46,411 bases of DNA from Acetobacter sp. AN02 (GTDB lineage Bacteria > Pseudomonadota > Alphaproteobacteria > Acetobacterales > Acetobacteraceae), in NCBI RefSeq assembly GCF_029759835.1, contig NZ_JAJJND010000007.1, positions 1 through 46,411 on the forward strand, read 5' to 3'. The translations under genes and the position numbers were made by a program. Shown in pieces: positions 34,767-43,792 of this stretch. The stretch's first letter is position 1. The number at the start of each line of letters is the position of its first letter. A model generated the notes under the pieces. That model was given only the letters and a program-made list of their open reading frames with translations. It made no database searches and was not told the origin of the DNA.

Positions 34767-35090
34767 TCAGTTTTTATGCGGGCCGAACAGGATCAGGGCT
34801 GCTCCGGCAAGACAGAGAAGTACGCCGGTCATGTCCCGGGCATCCGGCCGGACGCCTTCGACTGCCCATAACCATAACAGAGCGGTGAGGATATAGACCC
34901 CGCCATATGCGGCATAGCTGCGTCCCGCCGTATTCGCGGGAGAGAGTGTCAGAAGAAAGGCGAACAGCAGCAGGGACAGGCTTCCTCCGGCCAGCCACAA
35001 CGGGGGCTTCCCTTCGCGCAGTACTGCCCAGAAGGCAAAACAGCCTGCTATTTCGGCGAGAGCAGCGGCAGGAAAGAGGAGAGCGTTCAT
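34767..35090 (-). CDS. YnfA-family (UPF0060) membrane protein
   Basis: This is a 107-residue inner-membrane protein with four hydrophobic segments: a helix starting [19 protein letters not shown], then [40 protein letters not shown] and [18 protein letters not shown]. The AEIAGC and [11 protein letters not shown] motifs are the family signature. YnfA is distantly related to small multidrug resistance transporters; its role is not firm. The start is the ATG at 35090. The much longer frame upstream runs antisense to the next gene and is not coding. Confidence 0.9.
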   Translation of the reverse strand: MNALLFPAAALAEIAGCFAFWAVLREGKPPLWLAGGSLSLLLFAFLLTLSPANTAGRSYAAYGGVYILTALLWLWAVEGVRPDARDMTGVLLCLAGAALILFGPHKN

Positions 35091-35258
35091 CGGGCCGTTC
35101 TGATAGCAGTTTTGTACGTTTCTGTCGCGAAAGACATGACAGCGGATCGTTTCCGTATTATTGCCCTGCGGATTAATGACAGATCGGAAAGATTTTCGTG
35201 CGCCAGGGGGCGGACGGAACATCCGGAAGCCGGATGAGCGCAGAGCTCGGGAGCACAG

Positions 35259-36422
35259 ATGACAGATCCGAACAGGTTCCTGATTGCACCGGTTTCGGGT
35301 CCGGCGCAGATGAAGACCTTCATCACGCTCCCCCGCCGTCTCTATGCAGGTCTGCCCGGATGGGTGTCGCCGCTGGACATGCAGCAGCGCGACGTGTTCA
35401 GCCCCAAGTATAATCCTTTTTTTCTGCACGGTCGCGCGCAGTATTTTCTTGCCTGGCAGGGGGAGCGTCCGGTCGGACGGATTTCCGCGCAGGTTGATGA
35501 GCTGCAGCTTGCCCGGGGTGGTCAGAAAACCGGATATTTCGGCGCGCTTGATGCGGCTGAGCCGGAGATCGTCGCTGCACTGCTTGATGCGGCCGAACAG
35601 TGGCTGCGGGATCAGGGGATGGAGCGGATGCTCGGTCCGTGTGCCCTGAACACCAATGGTGAGTATGGCCTGATGACGGAAGGGCAGATGGTGCCGCCCA
35701 TGCTGGCCATGCCCTGGCATCCCGTCTGGCTGGCCGGAGCAGTTGAGGCCGCCGGATTTCGTCAGGCCATGGATCTGCTGTCCTACATTATGGAGACCGG
35801 TCCGGATGCAGAGGCGGCGCATCGGCTGCCGCGCGGTCTGACCCCGGGTGAGGGACGTCTGGGAGATCTGAGCGTCCGGCAGCTGAACCGGAAGAATATT
35901 GAGGAAGACGGGGAGATTCTCCGGCGGCTGTATAACGAGTCGTGGGAGAACACCTGGGGATTTGTCCCCATCACGAAGGAAGAAATCCGCGGGCTGATCC
36001 GGGATATCAGACCGTTCCTGCGGGACGAGCTTCTGGTTCTTGTGGAGAAGGCAGGCGTGCCGGTGGCCATTGCGCTGGTGCTGCCCAACCTGTTTGACGT
36101 GGCGGGAGATCTTGGCGGCGCGCCGTCTCCTGCGGGCTGGCTGAAGCTGGGCTGGAGGCTGCTGCGGCATAAATTCACCTCGGCCCGTGTCATTCTTCTG
36201 GGGGTCAGCAGGGAGGTGACGGGCACGGCGCTGGGGGCGATGCTGCCGGCGCTGATGATTTCCGAGCTGATGAAGCGCGGCCGGACGCTGCCCTATCGCC
36301 GGATCGAGCTGGGCTGGGTGCTTGAGACCAACACGCCCATGCGCGGTCTGATTGAGCGTATCGTGCCTGAGCCGTCCAAGCGTCATCGGGTTTATGAGAA
36401 AATGCTGACGGGCGGGAACTGA
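35259..36422 (+). CDS. GNAT-like N-acetyltransferase family protein
   Basis: This 387-residue cytoplasmic protein has features of two GNAT-like halves: [12 protein letters not shown] early on resembles a GNAT strand 2/3, and [18 protein letters not shown] with [20 protein letters not shown] near the end resembles the acetyl-CoA region and closing strands. Members are sometimes named dATP pyrophosphohydrolase in databases without good reason (from memory). A conserved central stretch runs [16 protein letters not shown] cannot assign a substrate. It is divergent from the YnfA gene and 141 bp upstream of the efflux cluster. Confidence 0.6.
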   Translation: MTDPNRFLIAPVSGPAQMKTFITLPRRLYAGLPGWVSPLDMQQRDVFSPKYNPFFLHGRAQYFLAWQGERPVGRISAQVDELQLARGGQKTGYFGALDAAEPEIVAALLDAAEQWLRDQGMERMLGPCALNTNGEYGLMTEGQMVPPMLAMPWHPVWLAGAVEAAGFRQAMDLLSYIMETGPDAEAAHRLPRGLTPGEGRLGDLSVRQLNRKNIEEDGEILRRLYNESWENTWGFVPITKEEIRGLIRDIRPFLRDELLVLVEKAGVPVAIALVLPNLFDVAGDLGGAPSPAGWLKLGWRLLRHKFTSARVILLGVSREVTGTALGAMLPALMISELMKRGRTLPYRRIELGWVLETNTPMRGLIERIVPEPSKRHRVYEKMLTGGN

Positions 36423-36563
36423 TCCCGCGTATGATCTCCGCATGACACGGTTCCCCGTCATGCATGGGAAAACATATTTTGTTATCCCTCTTTTCCGTCC
36501 GGGCAGCTAGAGCCTGAACGGAGGGTGACCCGGTCCTGTGGCCGGAAGATCGGAGGGGATGAC

Positions 36564-38720
36564 GTGACCGTAACTGCCGGGCAGTCAGCAGCGGACTCCG
36601 CAGCCGGAAAAGGGGCCGCACGGCAGGGGGGCTGGTGGCAGTACCTGCGGCAGCCGGGGGACGTGGTTCAGTCCCTGATGTGGATACCGCGGCTGCCACG
36701 TGGCTGGTTTACGCCGGGCTGGTTTCTGTTCTGCCTGCGGATCTGGCTGTCTGTCATTCTGGCTCTGGTCCTGGCTTTCTGGCTGCAGTTTTCCTCTCCC
36801 GGGACAGCGGCCGTGACCGTGATGATCCTGGCGCAGCCGCTGCGGGGGCAGATTCTTTCGAAATCCCTGTATCGTCTTCTGGGAACGCTGGTCGGCGCGG
36901 TTGTAGCGATCCTCCTGACATCTCTTTTCAGCCAGGACCGGTCGGTTCTGCTCGGGGCCATCGGTCTGTGGCTGGCGGGCTGTAGCGTCGTCGGCTCTGT
37001 CAATCGCGATTTCCGGGCTTATGGCGCGCTGCTGGCGGGATATACCGTGGCGATCATTTCCATCGGTGGCATTGACGCTCCGGCGCGGATCTTTGACGTG
37101 ACGATCAACCGTGTATCGGCGATCGCGCTTGGAATAGCCGTTACCGCGGCGCTCAGCATTGCTTTCAGCTCTCCGACGGCGGCGGGACGGCTGACGGAGC
37201 TGCTCAGTGCGCTTGCAGACCGGGTGCATAAGGTTGCGGCGAATGCGCTTGCAGGGCGCTCCACTCCGGACGCCACGACAACGGTGGGGATTTCACGGTC
37301 GGTCATCGCCCTGACGACCGAGCTGTCCTATGCCCAGACCGAGCTGCAGGATGCGCGCATAAGGCTGGCGGGTGCGCGGTCAGCGATGGTGTCGATGCTG
37401 GAGATTCTGACGAGCAGCAGATCGGTTGCGCGGGCGCTGGAGCGCGGGCTGGTGGCGACACCCGTCGTGGAGGCCGTGCGTGAGGTCTTTGCCGGATATG
37501 CGGAAGAGGCAGACTCCCGTGCGGCGATGGACAGGCTGGAGGCCATTGCCCGGGATGCGCCCGGTGACGGGCTTACTCTGGAATCGGCGTGGTTTATCGA
37601 GCAGGCGATGATGCTTCTTGCGCATGAACGCTGGACTTCGGACGGAATTTCCGCAGTGCGCTCAGGGCGCGGGGCGGGTGTGACGCCGCCGGTTTTTCCT
37701 GTCGCGGTGCATGAGGATGTTGTTCTGGCGCTGCTGAACGGGGGGCGGCTGCTGATCGGCTACAGCATGATGGCATGGCTCTGTATCTGGTCCGGTATTC
37801 CCGAAAGCTTTATGGCGCTTTCCCAGCTCTGCGTGATCCTGACCCTTGCGGCGACAACCTATGACGTGATCGGTTTCGGCGCGGGGAATGTGATCGGGAC
37901 GGTGATGTCGGTCATCATCGGCGGGATTTTCCGGTATTATCTCTATCCGCTGGGGGAAGGAGTGGAGTGGCTTGCTCTGGTGACGATCTTCCCGGTTTTC
38001 CTCAGCTGTATTCTGATGATGAACGCGAAGACGAAGAGTGCCGGGTTTATTTTCGGCGTGTTCTATTTCGCGACGATGGGGGTCAGCAATACGGAAACCT
38101 ATGATCCGGTCTCATTCGTGGACCGGAACATGCAGTATATTTTTTCCGGCGTGATGATCTTCATCTCCCTTGTCCTGCTGCTTCCGCCGAAGGCCAGAGC
38201 ACGCCGGATGCGTGTTGCGATGGGAATTGCTCTGGAGCTGAAGGCGCAGATGCGCGAGGGCGGACATCAGGCGGCGTCCTGGCTTATTTCCAGAAGCTAT
38301 GATCGGGCGGGGCATTTCATGAACTGGAGCAGCTATCTGCCTGAGACGAAATCCCGGACTCGTGTTCTGGAGCGCTTCGTTGCATTTGCGGCTCTGAACG
38401 GAGCTCTGGCCCGTGCCCGGAGGCATCTGGATCGTGCGGCAGCCATTCCGGGACTGGGTGAGGCTGCGCGGGAGGCCCGTGCCGCTCTGCTGATCAGCGA
38501 TCCGCACTGTCCTGCGGCGCGTCTGCGTAGGACAGCTGAGGATTTTCTGCGGGCTTCGGGGCCTCTTCCCCGCGGGCAGATGACGACGGCTCTGAGGGCC
38601 GTTTCAGGAATGTGCGCGGCAGTTCTGCTGCTGGAGTCGAATGCGTCCGCGCTGCGGCACTACCGGATCATTCCGGAGGAGACGGACTGGTTCCGGGCGA
38701 CGCGATGGTGGGTGAGATGA
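36564..38720 (+). CDS. FUSC-family efflux protein, AaeB-like
   Basis: This is an inner-membrane pump component related to AaeB (aromatic acid efflux) and fusaric acid resistance proteins. Two membrane blocks (about residues 50-200 and 390-540) flank a cytoplasmic helical domain, the standard FUSC plan. AVTVMILAQPLRGQILSKSLYR is the family's first conserved loop and GRLLIGYSMMAWLCIWS opens the second block. The GTG at 36564 has GGAGGGG five bases upstream, giving 718 residues. Its stop overlaps the next ATG (ATGA at 38717-38720). With the following two genes it matches aaeB-aaeX-aaeA, so export of weak aromatic acids is likely; the true substrate is unknown. Confidence 0.88.
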   Translation: MTVTAGQSAADSAAGKGAARQGGWWQYLRQPGDVVQSLMWIPRLPRGWFTPGWFLFCLRIWLSVILALVLAFWLQFSSPGTAAVTVMILAQPLRGQILSKSLYRLLGTLVGAVVAILLTSLFSQDRSVLLGAIGLWLAGCSVVGSVNRDFRAYGALLAGYTVAIISIGGIDAPARIFDVTINRVSAIALGIAVTAALSIAFSSPTAAGRLTELLSALADRVHKVAANALAGRSTPDATTTVGISRSVIALTTELSYAQTELQDARIRLAGARSAMVSMLEILTSSRSVARALERGLVATPVVEAVREVFAGYAEEADSRAAMDRLEAIARDAPGDGLTLESAWFIEQAMMLLAHERWTSDGISAVRSGRGAGVTPPVFPVAVHEDVVLALLNGGRLLIGYSMMAWLCIWSGIPESFMALSQLCVILTLAATTYDVIGFGAGNVIGTVMSVIIGGIFRYYLYPLGEGVEWLALVTIFPVFLSCILMMNAKTKSAGFIFGVFYFATMGVSNTETYDPVSFVDRNMQYIFSGVMIFISLVLLLPPKARARRMRVAMGIALELKAQMREGGHQAASWLISRSYDRAGHFMNWSSYLPETKSRTRVLERFVAFAALNGALARARRHLDRAAAIPGLGEAAREARAALLISDPHCPAARLRRTAEDFLRASGPLPRGQMTTALRAVSGMCAAVLLLESNASALRHYRIIPEETDWFRATRWWVR

Positions 38721-38911
38721 AGCTGGTCTACGATGTCGGGGGACTGCTGGTTTCCGGTTTTGCCGTTCATGTTCTTCTGGCCTTTACGGTGCTGCTGATA
38801 CTCCGTCCTCTGTTTGCCAGGATCGGGCTGTCCAGATTCGTATGGAATATGCCGCTTGCTGAATTCGGTATTTTCTTGATCCTGACAGGAGTGTTTCTTG
38901 CCGTTCTCTGA
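38717..38911 (+). CDS. DUF1656 small membrane protein, AaeX-like
   Basis: This is a 64-residue protein with two membrane segments (LLVSGFAVHVLLAFTVLLIL and FGIFLILTGVFLAVL) joined by a loop containing PLFARIGLSRFVWNMPLAEF, the DUF1656 signature. AaeX is its counterpart in Escherichia coli, where it lies beside aaeA and aaeB. Its role is unclear; an accessory pump subunit is likely. The ATG overlaps the aaeB-like stop, so it is translationally coupled. Confidence 0.88.
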   Translation: MKLVYDVGGLLVSGFAVHVLLAFTVLLILRPLFARIGLSRFVWNMPLAEFGIFLILTGVFLAVL

Positions 38912-38943
38912 TATGCGCCGTCTGCGGAAAAAGGGTTCCTTTC

Positions 38944-39972
38944 GTGTTTGAGAAACTGCGTCGCACGATTCAGATCACGATTACGCTGGTGATCCTCGGG
39001 ATTGCGGCGATCGTCGTGTTTGTCCTGTGGGATTACTACACTGCCGCGCCGTGGACGCGGAACGGGCAGGTGCGCGTGCAGGTGGCGAATATCGCTCCGC
39101 GTATCTCGGGCCCGATTGTCGGGATTCATGTGAGGGATAATCAGTTCGTCCGTGCGGGTGATGTTCTGTACGATATCGATCCCTATGATTTTCAGCTTGC
39201 GATCGCGACGGCGCAGGCTCTGGTCGGGCAGCGAAAGGCGGAGCTTGATATCAAGCTTTCGCAGAATACCAGGCGCGCGCAGCTGAGCGAGGCTGCGGCC
39301 TCTCAGGAGGAAAAGCAGGTCTTTGCGGCTTCGGCAGAGGTGGCGCAGGCGCTTTATGCGGAGGCCGTGGCACGGCTGGCTCAGGCGAAGATCAACCTGG
39401 AACGGACGCATGTCCGCAGTTCCGTGACGGGTTACGTCAATAATCTGACGATGCGGATCGGTGATTTCGCGACAGCCGGGCAGACCAACATCACGGTGCT
39501 GGACAGCACGTCCTGGTGGGTGGACGGGTATTTCGAGGAGACGAAGGTTGCGTCGATCCGCGTGGGGGACCGGGTGCGTCTTGACCTGATGGGATACAGG
39601 ACGCCGATCAGCGGGCATGTGCTGAGCATCACGCGCGGTATTGCCACGGCTAATGCGCAGAACAGCGTGCAGGGTCTGCCGGATGTCGATCCGGTCTACA
39701 CTTGGGTGAGGCTGGCCCAGCGTATTCCCGTGCGCGTGCAGATTGATGACATTCCGCCGGGTGTACAGCTTTCGGCGGGTATGACGGCAACCGTGACAGT
39801 GGTCGGTCGGGACGGTCATCTGCTTCATGACAGCATGCATGATGTGCTGGACCGGCTGCATGATACGATCCTGGGGATCGGGGCCGGTACGGGTGAGAGA
39901 GCCGCGAAACGTCATGGCCGTGTCGGGTCGGATCATGCCTTACCTGAGGGGGGTGTGGCACATCAGCCCTGA
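38944..39972 (+). CDS. HlyD-family membrane fusion protein, AaeA-like
   Basis: This is the periplasmic adaptor of the pump. One N-terminal membrane helix (ITITLVILGIAAIVVFVLW), then the biotinyl-lipoyl start (YTAAPWTRNGQVRVQVANIAPRISGPI), a coiled-coil hairpin (about residues 90-150) and a beta-barrel region with WVDGYFEETKVASIRVGDRV. The VNNLTMRIGDFATAG block is typical of AaeA/EmrA. The start is a GTG at 38944. A Gly/Arg/His-rich C-terminal tail of about 40 residues is not conserved in the family. An outer-membrane channel gene is not present. Confidence 0.9.
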   Translation: MFEKLRRTIQITITLVILGIAAIVVFVLWDYYTAAPWTRNGQVRVQVANIAPRISGPIVGIHVRDNQFVRAGDVLYDIDPYDFQLAIATAQALVGQRKAELDIKLSQNTRRAQLSEAAASQEEKQVFAASAEVAQALYAEAVARLAQAKINLERTHVRSSVTGYVNNLTMRIGDFATAGQTNITVLDSTSWWVDGYFEETKVASIRVGDRVRLDLMGYRTPISGHVLSITRGIATANAQNSVQGLPDVDPVYTWVRLAQRIPVRVQIDDIPPGVQLSAGMTATVTVVGRDGHLLHDSMHDVLDRLHDTILGIGAGTGERAAKRHGRVGSDHALPEGGVAHQP

Positions 39973-40040
39973 CCAGGTTTATGCTGCGTCCTGCTGAAGG
40001 GGTATCTGCCCCGCTGTAATGAAGGGGAAGGAGCGGCGTT

Positions 40041-40628
40041 TTGCTGGACAGAAAGAGTTTCTGGTATCTTCGTCACGGAGAAACGGCCTGGAACAGGCAG
40101 GGGCTGTCCCAGGGGCGCACGGATATTCCGCTGAATGAAACCGGTATTGCCCAGGCCCATGCAGCCGGAAGCGTTCTGCACAAAGAGTCTCCGGGTGTGC
40201 TGCCTGTGGCGCGGATCGTGTCCTCTCCGCTGAGCAGGGCCCTGCGGACGGCTGAAATCGCAGCGTCTTACCTGCAGACGGATGGCAGGGCTCCTGTCAT
40301 TACGACGGATAAAGATCTGGAGGAGGTCTGTTTCGGTGAGCAGGAAGGCCAGCCGATGGGGGACTGGTATGATGACTGGGTTGCCGGGACATTCACGCCG
40401 CCGGGAGCTGAGAATTTCGCGGAGCTTCGTGCCCGGGCCGTGGCTGCTGTCAACCGGGCCACGCAGGGGGAGGGGACCGTTCTGATCGTGGCGCACGGGG
40501 CGCTGTTTCGTGCCATACGGTCTGCTATGGGGCTTGTGCCCAATGTCCGTCTGCCCAATGCCGTACCGCTGACGGCGGTTCCGCCGGTTCAGGGGGAAGC
40601 GGAGTGGACACTGACGGTCTTTTCATAA
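40041..40628 (+). CDS. Histidine phosphatase family protein
   Basis: This is a cofactor-independent phosphohydrolase of the phosphoglycerate mutase-like superfamily. The phospho-accepting His 12 is in LRHGET (RHG motif), and the second catalytic His 152 is in VAHGALFRAI. Arg in SSPLSRALRTAEI completes the site. At 195 residues it is of the short GpmB/CobC type and probably a phosphatase rather than a mutase. The TTG at 40041 has GGAAGGAG eight bases upstream. The substrate is unknown. Confidence 0.87.
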   Translation: MLDRKSFWYLRHGETAWNRQGLSQGRTDIPLNETGIAQAHAAGSVLHKESPGVLPVARIVSSPLSRALRTAEIAASYLQTDGRAPVITTDKDLEEVCFGEQEGQPMGDWYDDWVAGTFTPPGAENFAELRARAVAAVNRATQGEGTVLIVAHGALFRAIRSAMGLVPNVRLPNAVPLTAVPPVQGEAEWTLTVFS

Positions 40629-40648
40629 AAATTTCAGATGGCGATGAG

Positions 40649-40692
40649 GCCGGAGACCGTGCGGCTCCGGCCAGGTCTTCTTGTCACCTGGC
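40649..40692 (+). terminator. Inverted repeats after the phosphatase gene
   Basis: An 8-bp stem GGCCGGAG/CTCCGGCC (40649-40656 with 40666-40673) is followed by an overlapping repeat CCAGGT/ACCTGG (40672-40677 with 40687-40692). The tail is only weakly T-rich. It is a probable 3' end for the phosphatase transcript. Confidence 0.5.
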
Positions 40693-40710
40693 GTGAACAG
40701 GGCTTATAGT
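40681..40710 (+). promoter_or_regulatory. Probable sigma-70 promoter for the HNH gene
   Basis: TTGTCA (40681-40686) and TATAGT (40705-40710) are 18 bp apart, close to consensus. The HNH gene starts about 105 bp on, leaving an untranslated leader of roughly 100 nt. The -35 partly overlaps the preceding terminator repeat. Confidence 0.55.
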
Positions 40711-40816
40711 TCGCAAAACCACTCTCGACAGGCGCACGATCCGCACGGCGTTCAGGTTCAAAGAGTTAAGATGACGCCAGGTCCGGTCGTCGCGTCCTTC
40801 AGGGAAGGAAAGCGCC

Positions 40817-41392
40817 TTGACCGCTGTCTGCACTCATCAGGCTGTTCCGCATTATCCGGCTCTCGTCCTGAATGCCGATTTCCGGCCTCTGTCCTATTTT
40901 CCGCTCTCTCTGTGGTCCTGGCAGGACAGCGTCCGTGCTGTCTGTCTCGACCGGGTGTCCGTGCTGAGTGAGTATGACCACGAGGTCCGCTCACCGAGCT
41001 GTTCCATCAGGCTTCCGAGCGTGATTGCCCTGAAGGAATATGTTCCTGCCGCGCGGAAACCGGCCTTCACGCGGTTCAATCTGTTCCTTCGTGATAATTT
41101 TTCCTGTCAGTACTGCGATGACCGGCTTCCGGCGCAGGATCTGACGTTTGATCATGTGGTTCCGCGCAGCCGGGGCGGGCGGACGACCTGGGAAAATATC
41201 GTCACGGCGTGCAGTTCATGCAACCTGCTCAAGGGATCGCGTCTGCCTCACGAGATCCGCATGTTTCCGCGGCGAAAACCCTCGCAGCCGTCCAGCCGTC
41301 TGCTGCAGGAGAACGGCCGGGCCTTTCCGCCCAATCACCTGCATGAAAGCTGGCGTGACTATCTGTACTGGGACACCGAGCTTGAGACCTGA
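40817..41392 (+). CDS. HNH endonuclease
   Basis: This is a stand-alone HNH nuclease of the type common on alphaproteobacterial chromosomes. The zinc-binding pairs are Cys 97/100 (CQYC) and Cys 132/135 (CSSC); the catalytic region has DHVVPRSRGG with Asp-His at 112-113 and WENIV. An N-terminal ~80-residue domain (YPALVLNADFRPLSYFPLS) precedes it and is typical of this subgroup. The TTG at 40817 has AAGGAAAG upstream. Nothing nearby suggests restriction or mobility, so a housekeeping role in DNA processing is likely. Confidence 0.87.
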   Translation: MTAVCTHQAVPHYPALVLNADFRPLSYFPLSLWSWQDSVRAVCLDRVSVLSEYDHEVRSPSCSIRLPSVIALKEYVPAARKPAFTRFNLFLRDNFSCQYCDDRLPAQDLTFDHVVPRSRGGRTTWENIVTACSSCNLLKGSRLPHEIRMFPRRKPSQPSSRLLQENGRAFPPNHLHESWRDYLYWDTELET

Positions 41393-41398
41393 GTCGGC

Positions 41399-41704
41399 TC
41401 AGCGGGTGTAGCTGTAGCCGTATTCATCGGCCTGTTTCTGCAGGTCCGGTGCGCCTTTGAGGTCCAGCGGGATGGGCTTCGCGTTCTGCTCGCCGAACAT
41501 GTAGTTATGGGCGGTGGTGCGCTGGCACATATTTGCGGCGAGGGGGAAGCTCAGCCCGACGGAGCTGCCTGTCTGCGCGCGAAGACATGAGATGTCCGTG
41601 TCGGTAATGCGTCGTCCCATTTCCGGCGCGCAGGCTGCAAGCCCGGAGAGGGACAGCACGGCTGCGCACAGGAAGAGCGTGCGTCTGCGATCGGTTCCGT
41701 TCAT
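41399..41704 (-). CDS. Small predicted lipoprotein, unknown function
   Basis: A 101-residue protein with a lipoprotein signal: RRRTLFLCAAVLSLSGLAAC, the lipobox Cys at residue 25. The mature part is hydrophilic, with two more Cys (DISCLRA and ANMCQRT) that could form a disulfide, and ends ADEYGYSYTR. GGAGAGAAAG lies upstream of the ATG at 41704. I do not recognise the family. It ends 6 bp from the convergent HNH gene. Confidence 0.72.
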   Translation of the reverse strand: MNGTDRRRTLFLCAAVLSLSGLAACAPEMGRRITDTDISCLRAQTGSSVGLSFPLAANMCQRTTAHNYMFGEQNAKPIPLDLKGAPDLQKQADEYGYSYTR

Positions 41705-41832
41705 CAGCCTGGTCTTTCTCTCCGGTCCATGGACGGCGCGACTTTGCCATGAGCCGCGGGTGGAAAGAAGTCTTTCCTTTTGCATGGCATCCCCTTTCGT
41801 ATGGTATTCGCCCGCACGTATTGCCGCAGATA

Positions 41833-42447
41833 TCATGGCCGTATGTTGCTTTCCTGCTGGGTTTCCGGCTGGCGTGGCTGTGCGTGGCCCCGTGTCAGAT
41901 CCGTGATCCGCAGAGTGATGGTCTGTGCATCCGCTTCGGGGACACGTATATTCATCCGTGCGCCGGTCGCGTCGAAATCTTCGGACACGATCTCTGTCTG
42001 CATGTCTCCGAGCCGGGCATGCATCATTGCGTGATCTGAAAACGGGCAGTGAAATGCCAGGATCGTCTGCGGGATCAGTTCCATGCGCGGGGCGAGCCGG
42101 AGGCATTCGGCTGCCGTTCCGCCATAGGCCCGGACCAGTCCGCCCGCGCCGAGCTTGATGCCGCCGAACCAGCGCGTCACGACCACGACCACGCGATCGA
42201 GCCCACGGGCTTCGATCATCTGCAGGATCGGGCGGCCTGCGGTTCCGCTAGGCTCTCCGTCGTCATCGCTGCGGTAGCGGGCTCCGATTTTCCATGCCCA
42301 GCAATTGTGTCGTGCATCCGGATCGCTGACTTCCCGGATGAACGCACTGGCTGCGTCCTCGTCTCCGACCGGAGCGGCACGGGCGAGGAAGCGGCTTTTT
42401 CTGATCTCGACCTCATGCTCTGCCCGTGCGGTGAGGGTTTCCGCCAT
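41833..42447 (-). CDS. YigZ/IMPACT-family protein
   Basis: A UPF0029-type protein related to eukaryotic IMPACT, possibly linked to translation control. The N-terminal domain has EHEVEIRKSRFLARAAPV, HNCWAWKIG, DGEPSGTAGRPIL and VVVVTRWFGGIKLGAGGLVRAYG, which is the family signature. A C-terminal DUF1949-like part follows. The ATG at 42447 sits 2 bp after the rsmD stop; a GTG at 42471 inside rsmD is the alternative start. At 204 residues it is normal. Its biochemical role is not settled. Confidence 0.9.
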   Translation of the reverse strand: MAETLTARAEHEVEIRKSRFLARAAPVGDEDAASAFIREVSDPDARHNCWAWKIGARYRSDDDGEPSGTAGRPILQMIEARGLDRVVVVVTRWFGGIKLGAGGLVRAYGGTAAECLRLAPRMELIPQTILAFHCPFSDHAMMHARLGDMQTEIVSEDFDATGARMNIRVPEADAQTITLRITDLTRGHAQPRQPETQQESNIRP

Positions 42448-42449
42448 TG

Positions 42450-43004
42450 TCAGTTTTCCCGCCAGATCCACAGATGTGCGGCACCGTGGCGGCGTCCGGC
42501 CAGCAGGCGCTGCTCATCGACGGGGCAGGGTTCATCGGCGGCTGTTTCCGCCACGATCAGCGCATCCGGTGCGATCCATCCGCCCCGGTGCAGCGCAGTC
42601 AGTGCGAGGGCCGGGAGGTTGCGTCTGTAGGGCGGATCCAGAAAGATCAGTGATGCTGGGGTGTCGGTCCGCGCTGCTTTCGTGACATCGGCGGAGGTGA
42701 CGCGGCTGCGTTCTTCCATCCGGCAATCCGCAATATTGCTGCGCAGGGCGTGCAGGGCGCTGCGATCAGTTTCAAAAAACCGGCAGAAAGCCGCACCTCT
42801 GGACAGGGATTCGAGACCCAGCGCGCCGGTTCCGGCGAAGGCGTCGAGCACCTGTACGCCGTCCAGCAGATCCCTTCCGCCCCAGGGGGCGTGCAGCAGC
42901 ATATCGAACAGGGCCTGGCGCACGCGGTCGGCTGTGGGGCGTGTGGTCTGTCCCGGCGGCGCGGTCAGGAGCCGTCCGCGCCGTTCACCGCCGATGATTC
43001 TCAT
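42450..43004 (-). CDS. rsmD: 16S rRNA (guanine966-N2)-methyltransferase
   Basis: RsmD methylates G966 of 16S rRNA during 30S assembly. It starts MRIIGGERRGR, then RPTADRVRQALFDML, the SAM motif VLDAFAGTGALGLESLSRGA, and the catalytic motif DPPY in LIFLDPPYRRNLP. At 184 residues it is normal. Its ATG overlaps the rluB stop (ATGA at 43001-43004), and it is followed at once by the YigZ-like gene. Confidence 0.94.
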   Translation of the reverse strand: MRIIGGERRGRLLTAPPGQTTRPTADRVRQALFDMLLHAPWGGRDLLDGVQVLDAFAGTGALGLESLSRGAAFCRFFETDRSALHALRSNIADCRMEERSRVTSADVTKAARTDTPASLIFLDPPYRRNLPALALTALHRGGWIAPDALIVAETAADEPCPVDEQRLLAGRRHGAAHLWIWREN

Positions 43005-43792
43005 GAGCGCGGTGCAGGCTTCCGCTTCGGGGAGGCGGCTTCCGTATCGCGGGGGAGGACGGCACGCATCATCTTCGCGGGCACTTCCTCCAGCGCGCCG
43101 GCGGGCAGCTCGCCCAGGGAGAACGGGCCGTAGGACAGGCGGATCAGGCGGCTGACATGAAGGTTCAGCCCCATCATCACCTTACGGATTTCCCGGTTCT
43201 TGCCCTCACGCAGGGAGACGGTCAGCCAGGAGTTGTCGCCCTTGACCGAGTCCAGCCCGGCCTCGATCGGTCCGTATCTTACGCCGTCGAACTCGCTGCC
43301 TTTTGCCAGCGCTCTCAGCCGGGATTCGTCCACCACGCCGAAGACGCGGACGCGGTAGCGGCGGAGCCAGCCGTTGGAGGGCAGCTCCAGACGACGTGCC
43401 AGTCCGCCGTCATTGGTGAGCAGCAGGAGTCCCTCACTGTTGATATCGAGCCGCCCGATGCTGATCACGCGGGGCATCTCCTCGGGCATGGCCTCAAAAA
43501 CGGTCGGGCGGTTCTGCGGGTCCTTGTGGGTTGTCACGCGGCCGACCGGTTTGTGATAGCACCACAGGCGGGAGCGTTCGGGGCTGTCTGCCGGTTTTCC
43601 GTCCACGGCGACGACATCCGTTTCCGTGACGAACGTGGCCGGGTGGGTGACCTTGCGGCCGTTGAGGGCGATGCGTCCGGCCTCGATCATCTGTTCGGCG
43701 TCGCGGCGGCTGGCGACCCCTGCGCGGGCCAGCCATTTGGCGATGCGTTCGCCCCGGTCCGTGGCGTCCGGTTCATGCGCGGGCTTGTTCAC
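43001..43792 (-). CDS. 23S rRNA pseudouridine synthase, RluB/RsuA family
   Basis: An S4 domain (IAKWLARAGVASRRDAEQMI, GRIALNGRKV) is followed by the RsuA/RluB catalytic domain, with the active Asp in IGRLDINSEGLLLLTNDG. LREGKNREIRKVM and LIRLSYGPFSLGELPAG are the closing family blocks. The GTG at 43792 has AAGGAGA seven bases upstream, an excellent match, so the longer upstream frame is rejected. At 263 residues it fits RluB, which makes pseudouridine 2605 in 23S rRNA; RluF or RsuA-like specificity cannot be excluded. It overlaps both neighbours by 4 nt. Confidence 0.9.
   Translation of the reverse strand: MNKPAHEPDATDRGERIAKWLARAGVASRRDAEQMIEAGRIALNGRKVTHPATFVTETDVVAVDGKPADSPERSRLWCYHKPVGRVTTHKDPQNRPTVFEAMPEEMPRVISIGRLDINSEGLLLLTNDGGLARRLELPSNGWLRRYRVRVFGVVDESRLRALAKGSEFDGVRYGPIEAGLDSVKGDNSWLTVSLREGKNREIRKVMMGLNLHVSRLIRLSYGPFSLGELPAGALEEVPAKMMRAVLPRDTEAASPKRKPAPRS

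Noticed and set aside
35091-36461. Long minus-strand open frame upstream of and continuous with the YnfA-like gene
   Set aside because: It is antisense to the GNAT-like gene, very rich in Arg, His and Gln, and matches no family. Only its last 107 codons are the YnfA-like protein.
40817-41392. HNH nuclease as part of a restriction or defence island
   Set aside because: Its neighbours are housekeeping genes, base composition does not change, and no methylase or mobility gene is near.
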